Of a DNA stretch of 64,000 nucleotides, positions 54,633 through 62,091 are shown piece after piece. Below the pieces are notes generated by a model. It made no database searches. It was not told the DNA's origin and saw only the letters and a list, made by a program, of their open reading frames with translations. The stretch's first letter is position 1. Each line of letters starts with the position of its first letter. Source of the DNA: JAJRVM01 sp041752115 (GTDB lineage Bacteria > Planctomycetota > Planctomycetia > Pirellulales > Pirellulaceae); assembly GCA_041752115.1 (NCBI GenBank), contig JBGSHS010000051.1:1-64000 (forward strand). The letters run 5' to 3'. The position numbers and the translations under genes were made by a program.

Positions 54633-54911
54633 TGCTTCGCACGACATGCGCAAGATGCGCGCGACACTTGTCGCGACACGCGTCGAATGCTGGTGGGAAA
54701 GGGCTCGCCGCGCGCTCAGGAAAGTGGCACCCGCGCGGTGGCCGAGGCACTGCGGTTCGCGCAGGCAGTGCTACCAGAGGAAAGTGCCACTCAGCTTCAG
54801 CACTGGCTCCGCTCGCCGAGAAGATTATCATCAATGGAACAGTTCATGCGGCTCGCTCAGCCAGTGCCACCCTACGCGTGATGGTGTGTGCTCGGCCGTT
54901 CAATGGTTGAG

Positions 54912-55498
54912 CTAACCGCCACCAACCCCAACACGCTCAGTGGGCAGCGCGATCGGCTTGTCCTCAACCGCCTCCGGCCTGACGCCAGACGGACTCAGGG
55001 CCAGCCGGAACCCGCCGATCCACGTACGGCCCGCCGGAGCGCTCGAGTCGCGGCTCGACGACCGGCAATCCGCAGCGTCGAGGTACCAACAGCCGCCGAA
55101 GTGATACTCTGAGACGCGTCCCTTTCTCGGATGTTCATGTCGTAGCAGGCATCCAGTCCCTCGAGTTCGCTAAGCCGGTTGCAGAATTCCACGGCGTCAT
55201 ACCAACTTACAGATTGCGGCATGGACAGTGGCTCCGTCGCTGACGCGGAGGCCCTCATCGCCCTGTCTTGCCGCATAAGCGTCACAAACTGCCCTGTCGT
55301 AACCTCGCAATCACTCATCCAGAAATCCGGTACATCGACCTCTCGAGGTGGGTTGTCTAATTCCCCCTTTTCACCAATGCGGTACGTGCCCTGCGGGATG
55401 CGGACCATCGTCACGCCCAGTCGATTCACGAACCACGCATGGTCCTTCGTCCATTGCTCGCGTTCCTCGCCCGTGGAGCAAGATGGGACAGCCGAGCC
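54912..55498 (-). pseudogene. FGE-sulfatase (SUMF1) domain gene with internal deletion and frameshift
   Basis: The minus strand from ~55498 gives EEREQWTKDHAWFVNRLGVT, MVRIPQGTYRIGE, PDFWMSDCEVTTGQFV and VSWYDAVEFCNRLSELEGLD, the first half of a formylglycine-generating-enzyme-like domain. After YDMNIRERDAS the sequence jumps to the domain's end in another frame: YHFGGCWYLDAADCRSSSRD, then TWIGGFRLALSPSG, and stops at 54912. The middle (LPTEAEWEYA region) is missing. It begins at the ATGA overlap with the stop of the kinase-TPR gene, so it was the next gene of that operon. Confidence 0.8.
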
Positions 55499-55501
55499 TT
55501 A

Positions 55502-58183
55502 TCATGCTTTCTCCGGCCGGTGTCCATGCTCCTCGATCATGCGGATCAGCTCGTCCAGCATGGCAAGACCGGCTAGGTATTGTTCCTGGTCCGTTCCGTA
55601 TTCCAAGCTGTTTTCGGTGGCGGTACGAATGCGTTGCAGCTGGTGAAGCATCGACGAACGCGGGTGCTGAACCTTGATATGCATCTCAGCGATTTCCAGA
55701 GCGCGTTCATAGGCGGCTGTCGCCTTCTTTAACCAATCCGTACTACCCTGCCTCCCACTCAAGCCATGGATCACGTGTGCCTCTCCTTCTGTTGCCCAAA
55801 TCCACATCATGGATTCAGCATCGTTGTCCGTTTTCTTAGCCTCCTGCAGGTAAAGTAAGGCATCTGCCACACTGCTTGCCGCCTTGGAACGGTCGCCGGC
55901 CAGGAGGAAACAGGTGGCGGTATTGATGGCGAAATAGTATCTTTTGCTCACTTCACTGACGGTGGTTGCTTTCTCGTACACCCCCGCCGCACGAAAGTAA
56001 GATCCCATGGCGTCCTTCAATCCCCGGCCACGCCGCGAACTGTCCTGGTCGCCGTTGTCACCGTTCTTCAGCAGGAAGTCCGCCTGATCCTTGTACAAAC
56101 GCGCGCGTCGTGCGAGCAGCTCCTGATCCATTTGGCCACGGAACTGTGCCTCGGCGCGAATGAGATAGCGCTCGGCGGCCTCCCAGCGTCTCCGATGCTC
56201 GGACGGATCATCGCACACGTCCGCGTATTCCAGCAGCGCCAGTGCGTTCTCGTAAGCCAATTCCAGTACGAACGGATGCTCTTCCATCAACCGTTCAAAA
56301 GTCTCGATCGCTTCGGTAATGCAGGTTTCGTTCTTAGAACGTGCCAGTGTTTCGGCATATTTCTTTTCGGCTCGGTGTTCGCGAATCATCTTCTGGTCCC
56401 AGGGACTAACCTCCGGCAGTGTCACCCGATCGCCTTTGTCAGCCAGCTTGCCGGCGTCGTTCGTCGGAGTGTCTCTTGTGCCGCTGCCCATCTCGGACTG
56501 GTTCCACGGACAGTCTTGTTCCGGCGCAATACTTCTGGCATGGTAGCCATCCTGCATCGATGCTGCACTGCCTTTCAAGGCGATGCGATCCTGCGCGTCG
56601 ATTTTGCGCAAGGCGATCTTCACCTCGGCAAAATCCTCGCCAAATGCATGCCGAAACGCGGCCATCCCAGCCGTCATGAACAGGGTCTTCAAAGGTCGTA
56701 CTTCGCGATAGGTCGTGAACCTGCCGGCGTACATGGCGTAAGCTGCCAGGAAGAAATAGTACTCGTGAAGCCATTTCCGCGAGCGGCCGCGATGCAGCTC
56801 CAGGCATTTCCACGCCATGCGGCGAATGGTCAGAATGATTTCAATCAGATGCCGCAAGGTTGGCTTATTATCCAGAACATCCGGCAGATCATCGCGTCCG
56901 TTGGGAAACCAGTGGTTGTGGTTGTAACATTTCTCCGTTGTCTGGTTGAGATGCAGTTCCAACGCGTACAACTTGCCAATGAACTCGGCATCGCTGTCTG
57001 CCGGCAAGAAGGCGGGATCCGTCAGCGCCACCTTCTTCAGCTCGGTTTCCATTTTCACGAAGTCCCACGCGATCGGGTTACAGCACGTGACATCCTCGTA
57101 ATCGAAAACAACGGGCCAGTGCGTTTCCCCCTCGACGAGCCCCACCAGGACGTTCCGCCCGTGTAGATCACCATGAGCGGTACCCACCAGCATCTCGGGC
57201 ATGCGCGGCAAGCTCTCAATATTGAAATAGCGTGCCGCGTCAATAAACTCCAGCGAGTCGTCTCGCAAGGCCCACAGCGTCTCATTGCGAGCTCGTCCTG
57301 CTTCCGTCTGGTGCGACAACCAGTTGCGCACCCCCTTCTCGAGCCGTCGTCTGAGGTAGTCGACGTCGGTTTGACTTGGATGGCGCGTATGAGCGTTTCG
57401 ATAGCAGGCGTTCTCCAGCGCCGAGTAGAGTTGGACCAGGGTGGTCTTCACCGCGTCACGTGATCGTCGCCTGCCGTGACAGGCGTCAATCACGGCGCGT
57501 TCCAATGTGACAACCGTTTCGTCCGCCCGCAGGGAGTGTTCGGCATCACTGTATTTCAGGCTCTGCAGGTTGCCCTCTTCCTCGCAGCCTTGTTTCAACG
57601 TCGTAAAGACGGGGCTGGCTGACTTGCCTTCTTGGCACAGGTGTGCGTAGCCCATCAGTTCTTGCTTCAGCTTGTCTGACGGAATCTCGTAATTTCCGTC
57701 TTCTTGCCTCTTCCGGATGTCGATGCCTGTCTTCAAGCGGAACTTGTCCGCAATCGTCATTTTCACGATATACGTCTCGGGCCTCGCGGCCCTATCGTTT
57801 CCGTTCACCACTTCAACGCGCAGCGTTGGCCGACTGACGGACGACGAAAAGCCTCGCAGCCAATCGACAACGGTAACCGCGCACTTGCCTTCGAACGTGC
57901 GATCCAAGATATCATCGATCACGGTCCGCAAGACTGCATATATTTCTTTCCAACACTCGGAACTTGGGGAGCCAATTGCCATTTGGCGACAACACAATCT
58001 AAGCTGATCGGCGACCGGATTATCTCCCTCCTGGGGCGTCTTACTCTTGGCGGTGCATTCTTGAGCGTGTGTGCAGGCGAGAGAACACGCGACGGTCTCC
58101 AATTCCATGCTGGATCGCAGCAGCCACCGTACCCGGTGGACTTGAAAGTCGTCACGTGCAAGTTCGCTCGTCGAATCATTCAT
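55502..58183 (-). CDS. aminoglycoside-phosphotransferase-fold kinase with C-terminal TPR-like repeats
   Basis: About 893 residues from the Met at 58183; the open frame runs to 58645, but those residues are not domain-like. The centre carries an APH-type catalytic loop LVGTAHGDLHGRNVLVG (His337, Asp339) and VVFDYEDVTCCNPIAWDFVK, the metal-binding Asp segment. The C-terminal third has helical pairs of TPR type (TEAIETFERLMEEHPFVLEL; YYFAINTATCFLLAGDRSKA; AYERALEIAEMH). This resembles the kinase module called ternary-complex-associated domain in NTP-dependent conflict systems (from memory). A paralogue is at 62092. The stop overlaps the start of the FGE remnant. Confidence 0.8.
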   Translation of the reverse strand: MNDSTSELARDDFQVHRVRWLLRSSMELETVACSLACTHAQECTAKSKTPQEGDNPVADQLRLCCRQMAIGSPSSECWKEIYAVLRTVIDDILDRTFEGKCAVTVVDWLRGFSSSVSRPTLRVEVVNGNDRAARPETYIVKMTIADKFRLKTGIDIRKRQEDGNYEIPSDKLKQELMGYAHLCQEGKSASPVFTTLKQGCEEEGNLQSLKYSDAEHSLRADETVVTLERAVIDACHGRRRSRDAVKTTLVQLYSALENACYRNAHTRHPSQTDVDYLRRRLEKGVRNWLSHQTEAGRARNETLWALRDDSLEFIDAARYFNIESLPRMPEMLVGTAHGDLHGRNVLVGLVEGETHWPVVFDYEDVTCCNPIAWDFVKMETELKKVALTDPAFLPADSDAEFIGKLYALELHLNQTTEKCYNHNHWFPNGRDDLPDVLDNKPTLRHLIEIILTIRRMAWKCLELHRGRSRKWLHEYYFFLAAYAMYAGRFTTYREVRPLKTLFMTAGMAAFRHAFGEDFAEVKIALRKIDAQDRIALKGSAASMQDGYHARSIAPEQDCPWNQSEMGSGTRDTPTNDAGKLADKGDRVTLPEVSPWDQKMIREHRAEKKYAETLARSKNETCITEAIETFERLMEEHPFVLELAYENALALLEYADVCDDPSEHRRRWEAAERYLIRAEAQFRGQMDQELLARRARLYKDQADFLLKNGDNGDQDSSRRGRGLKDAMGSYFRAAGVYEKATTVSEVSKRYYFAINTATCFLLAGDRSKAASSVADALLYLQEAKKTDNDAESMMWIWATEGEAHVIHGLSGRQGSTDWLKKATAAYERALEIAEMHIKVQHPRSSMLHQLQRIRTATENSLEYGTDQEQYLAGLAMLDELIRMIEEHGHRPEKA

Positions 58184-58577
58184 GGTGCATGTCCGTTGAG
58201 ATCGATCCCCTGCCAATGCAGCCCTCGCCGCAGGTTGACGTGTTCCCCTCAAGCCGCCAGCATGGCCGCAACTGCCCCGCCCCCAACCAAGGATCCCCGG
58301 CATTGGCAGCTCGACCAATTGTAGCCTCGGACGGAGACAATTGCTGCCGCGTCCGGCTTGGCAAAAGAAACGAGCCGTCCAGCGGGGGGAAGGGATCATG
58401 TGGCACGTCACTGCGGAACGTTGCGCCGCTTGGCAGCGGTGCCGCGGCCGGGTACGCGACGCTTGCGGAAGCGCCATGTGTTTCAGCCAGATTACTTCGC
58501 GGGCACCTGGCCACACTTCGTACACCGTCGGGATACGTGTCGCGCAAGAATCAGACGTATCGGCTGTGGACCGTATT
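58184..58577. other. 394-bp stretch without a supported gene
   Basis: It separates the kinase-TPR gene from the triple NUDIX gene, both on the minus strand. The kinase frame is open through it, but composition (Arg/Pro/Cys-rich) and a lack of homology argue against translation. No hairpin or repeat that I can name is present; a promoter for the kinase gene is expected here. Confidence 0.4.
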
Positions 58578-60083
58578 TCAGCAGTGCTTTTCTGTAAGCT
58601 GCAACACGGCTGGCAGGACCGCATCCAAGGTGGGTGACATGTCACGATGGGTCCGCATCTGCTCTACGGTAAACCAATCCTGGTAGTCGGAGATTGAGAG
58701 CTTGGAGTCGGTGCGAGCCCACGTGGAAGCCACGTCGGCGAGTGACTGTTCGAGCACGTTTCCGTACTCGGTCAAGTCGACGCCGGGAAGATTCAGCAGA
58801 CACAGGTGGAAGTGAAAGTTGGTCGGACGCAGGCCGAATCGTTCGCTCGCCTGTGCCGTGTCGACCTGCGTTTCGGCGACCACTTCCAGAGCACCCTCGT
58901 AGCCCAGATCCATGTGGACGAGCCGAGCTACTTCGTCAGCCGCACGGGCGTGACGGAGCAGACGCGTGGCGGGGAGGAAGTACTTGCCCTGCGCGTTGCG
59001 CACCAGCAGGAATTGCTGACCTTGCTCCACGGTTCGAGTCAGGATCGCTGCCACCACGTCGCGGTCTCCGACCAACCACGCGGCAATCGACTTGGTCGAG
59101 TAAGTGACTGTGGGAGTGTTTTGAAGCTCCTCGAACGTGAAGTACCGTAGATCGGGGTGCAGGCTGGGCTCGTCCATCTCGGGCAGGTGAACGCGAAACA
59201 GGTGGTAGTCATAATCTGTGACTTGTCGCGTTCCCTCGGAATAATGTCGATCGCGCCAACAACCGGCCGGCTCGACCGAATCCGGCTGGACACCGGGCAG
59301 AGGCACGTTCCACTCGCAGCACGCCTGCCGCGCGGCCTGCTCGGCTGACTTGCCAGCCTCCACCTGGAACTTCTTCATGGGAAAGGCGTATCCGTGCCAG
59401 CGAGGATTGTGCCACAGCAGGAAGCGTGCTGAGGTTTCGTCATAGATAACAGATACCGCTACGGTTTTCTGAGAGAATTCGGTGCTCATGTTCGCTGGTT
59501 CCCCACGATGTGACTTACTGGTTGTGAGTTCTTTCGAGCCGCCCCCGGTAAGGCATTCATCCACGACCGATGCGCCGTCGAGGCTTGCTTCCCAATCATC
59601 TGGCTGAAGCTCCGTGGCGATACCCAGGTCGACGTCGCATTCTACCAGACCGACTTGGGCCAGCACCATCCACATAATTTCGCTGACCCACCGCCCGTCT
59701 GCAGTCTGCTGAGCGCGGATTTCCGACTCATCCAGCCACCGGTTGAGCGGATTGGCGTCGATGATCGACTCAACCTCGTGGCTCAGCAGCGGTGAAGGGA
59801 ACACCTCAATGACATATTGCGTGTCTTCATTGGCCCTGTGGGACCAGGCCTGGTACTGCAGGTGAGCCGCAGGCTCTTCGGCCACCGTGACGTGCGTGCC
59901 ATCGACGAGTGCGAGTTCCTCGGCAATCTCGCGCACGATGCATTCCCGAAACGTCTCGTCGCTCCGCTTATGGCCGCCCACGAAGTTGTATCGCTCCCAA
60001 TGGTCATTCCACTGGGCCAGCCATTGCCGTTGCCCCCCATGCACCCGGCCCATGAGGGCGAAGGCCGCTATCGATTCTCGCAT
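58578..60083 (-). CDS. triple NUDIX-domain protein, one canonical and two degenerate domains
   Basis: 501 residues from the Met at 60083 (GGGAG seven bases upstream). Domain 1 has an intact Nudix box at residues 37-59 (GGHKRSDETFRECIVREIAE-EL). Domain 2 (about 200-340) has HNPRWHGYAFPMKKFQVEAG and AEQAARQACCEWNVP in place of the box. Domain 3 (about 350-490) has NAQGKYFLPATRLL and ADEVARLVHMDLGYEG; both lack the REUXEE residues. Domain 2 is the closest relative of the single NUDIX protein at 54180. A protein with one hydrolytic and two likely binding domains suggests sensing and removal of a nucleotide signal; substrate unknown. Confidence 0.82.
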   Translation of the reverse strand: MRESIAAFALMGRVHGGQRQWLAQWNDHWERYNFVGGHKRSDETFRECIVREIAEELALVDGTHVTVAEEPAAHLQYQAWSHRANEDTQYVIEVFPSPLLSHEVESIIDANPLNRWLDESEIRAQQTADGRWVSEIMWMVLAQVGLVECDVDLGIATELQPDDWEASLDGASVVDECLTGGGSKELTTSKSHRGEPANMSTEFSQKTVAVSVIYDETSARFLLWHNPRWHGYAFPMKKFQVEAGKSAEQAARQACCEWNVPLPGVQPDSVEPAGCWRDRHYSEGTRQVTDYDYHLFRVHLPEMDEPSLHPDLRYFTFEELQNTPTVTYSTKSIAAWLVGDRDVVAAILTRTVEQGQQFLLVRNAQGKYFLPATRLLRHARAADEVARLVHMDLGYEGALEVVAETQVDTAQASERFGLRPTNFHFHLCLLNLPGVDLTEYGNVLEQSLADVASTWARTDSKLSISDYQDWFTVEQMRTHRDMSPTLDAVLPAVLQLTEKHC

Positions 60084-60381
60084 GCGTGACTCCCGCAAGT
60101 GCCTTGGTTGTTCCACTACGACTATTCAAGCACGTCGGCGCGGACTGGGCAATTACCCGGGAAAAGTTCATACCATTATGCTATTTGGCCAAGCACGTTG
60201 ATCAATCGCCCTCATTTCGAGCACCATGTAGCCAGTGGACGACCAGGCATCGTCTTTACTCTAAGACTGGACAAATAGTCCGGGCAACGCGAAAGCCAAC
60301 GTTGTTAGAACGGCTATCCGGTTGACCTCGAAACCGATTCCCACACCGAATATTGGGGGCATCCGTGGTTTACGCCCCGCC

Positions 60382-60655
60382 TTGGAAACTACTCCGCGAC
60401 CGAACCAGGCTCGCTCCCCACCGGCTCCATGCCGGTGGAAGCCGGTTTGGAAACTACTCCGCGACCGAACCAGGCTCGCTCCCCACCGGCTCCATGCCGG
60501 TGGCAGCCGGTTTGGAAACTACTCCGCGACCGAACCGGGCTCGCTCCCCACCGGCTCCATGCCGGTGGGAGCCGGTTTGGAAACTACTCCGCGACCGAAC
60601 CAGGCTCGCTCCCCACCGGCTCCATGCCGGTGGGAGCCGGTTTGGAAACTACTTG
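60382..60655. repeat. four-plus tandem copies of a 65-bp hairpin repeat
   Basis: Units start at 60382, 60447, 60512 and 60577, with a partial fifth at 60642; each reads TTGGAAACTACTCCGCGACC, then GAACCAGGCTCGCT and the hairpin CCCACCGGC-TCCAT-GCCGGTGGG, ending AGCCGGT. Variation is limited to single bases (for example GTGGAAGCC, GTGGCAGCC, GTGGGAGCC). A diverged single copy is at 53650. All six frames are shadows of the repeat. There are no unique spacers, so this is not CRISPR. Confidence 0.92.
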
Positions 60656-60711
60656 CGCACTGGGGCTCCCGCGCCGATTGTCCCGTAGGAGCCGGGTATA
60701 AACCGCGAGGC

Positions 60712-60839
60712 CCGCCCGGTAGTTGACAAACCAACCTACCGCCGGCTCAGGGCCGGCGGGGTGCACGATGCGCGCAAGCGATCCGCCCGGTAGTTGACAA
60801 ACCAACCTACCGCCGGCGCAGGGCCGGCGGGGTGCACGA
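60712..60839. repeat. two copies of a 71-bp hairpin repeat
   Basis: GCCCGGTAGTTGACAAACCA followed by ACCTACCGCCGGC-N-CAGGGCCGGCGGGGTGCACGA occurs at 60712-60768 and 60783-60839. CCGCCGGC/GCCGGCGG forms a stem. The second copy sits directly on the 3' end of the decayed STAND gene, whose frame runs into it. Confidence 0.88.
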
Positions 60840-62091
60840 GCGGCGTATTGCTCCCGTGTGGCGACGGCGAGCAGTTGAGTCAGGCGAGCGATGTCGTCAC
60901 CCGAGTAATCCTCCAAGGCATTGGCGGCGCTGAGCCGCTGCGCGTCCGCAGCGATTCGCGCAGCAGCGGTTGGAACTCCGCGTTCGACGAAACAAGCTGC
61001 TCGGCTACGAATGCAAGATCTTGTTTGCTCCAGGCGGTCGCCTCGGACTCGGGTACGAAATCGGCCAATACCAGCGCCGCCCGAAACCGCCGTTGCGGGT
61101 CTGCCTTTGCGTCGCGCAAGAGGGTCCACAGCTTGTCGGTCAGCTGCGCCGCCGCAGGTCGCAGTTGCTGGCGGATCGGTAGGACGTAGGTCACCTTGCC
61201 CGTGAGCAGCTGCTCGACCAGCGGATCGATTAACGACGGATCGTGTGACACAGTGGCCAATCGGGCATGAAGCTGCTCCCGGCGTTGTTCGTCGTTAATG
61301 GCTTCCTGGTAGGCAATGCTCCGCAGGTAGCGACTGGCCCACATTTGCCAAGGAGACAATCTCGCAATGGCGATCGTCAGCGTGGTCGGATCAGCGGTCA
61401 GCAGGTTGCGTGCCTGCACGCGCCCGTACACTTCAAAACCCGCCCACGCGAACATCAGCAACAGGAGCGCCGAAATAAGGGAGCGACTGCCGTGTACCCA
61501 TCCTGCTCGCCGCATCATCTTTCGTTGTGGCTCGGTCCACTTCCGTCGATTCGTCCACCAGCGGATGCTCAGATCCTCCCACCAGGACGGCAGCTGCTGG
61601 TTCTCTGGCTTCGCGTTCCAGAGTGCAGCGCGTTCCGCCAGCCGCAATTCCGCTCGACCGCCCCGAGTTTCCTTCTGTTTGCTCGTCAGCCAGTCGCGGA
61701 GTGAGCGTACCAGATAGTCGTGGGTCGACTGATAGTACTTCTCATCGGCAGCGGGTGGCTCCGCGGAAGATACGGCACCTTTGGGATCGGTCGGGGTCAC
61801 CAGACGCCGCTTGCCGTCAAGTATACCGAGCAGTTCCTCGAAGTCGGACGGGCGACGACGGTAGCCTGAGGCCGACAGTAGCTCCTGTTGGGTGCACACC
61901 ACTCCGCGGATGTTGCTGTCGGATTTCGGCAGCAGAGCGGCGAGCACACGCTCCGCCGCACACTGGCCAGCCGGCGATTCGCGGCCACACTGGCAGAGCC
62001 AGTGCCACCCCAGTTCCCCCTTCCGGAACGCCAGGCCGTTCCCAGGATTACGCAACGCTAGAGGACCATCGCCTTCCGTCCGCGGCGGCAC
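60840..62091 (-). pseudogene. STAND-type protein fragment (kinase/FGE-associated), truncated and frameshifted
   Basis: From the GTG at 62091: WHWLCQCGRESPAGQCAAER, SGYRRRPSDFEELLGILDGK, YYQSTHDYLVRSLRDWLTSK, LRLAERAALWNAKPENQQLP, then one membrane helix (SLISALLLLMFAWAGFEVYG) and a helical-repeat region (FRAALVLADFVPESE). This is the segment that follows the NTPase in planctomycete STAND/FGE proteins; the NTPase itself is not present, and only ~30 unfamiliar residues precede it. Near 60955 the frame shifts: the natural continuation LSAANALEDYSGDDIARLTQ lies in the next frame and then enters the hairpin repeat at 60839. The stop in the original frame is at 60880. It starts directly after the kinase-TPR gene. 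Confidence 0.75.

Noticed and set aside
58184..58645. N-terminal extension of the kinase-TPR protein to 58645
   Set aside because: The extra ~154 residues are rich in Arg, Cys and Pro, overlap the end of the triple NUDIX gene and lack homology-like patterns; the Met at 58183 is preferred.
60382..60655. CRISPR array
   Set aside because: The 65-bp units are directly contiguous with no unique spacers, no cas genes are near, and the units vary by point changes.
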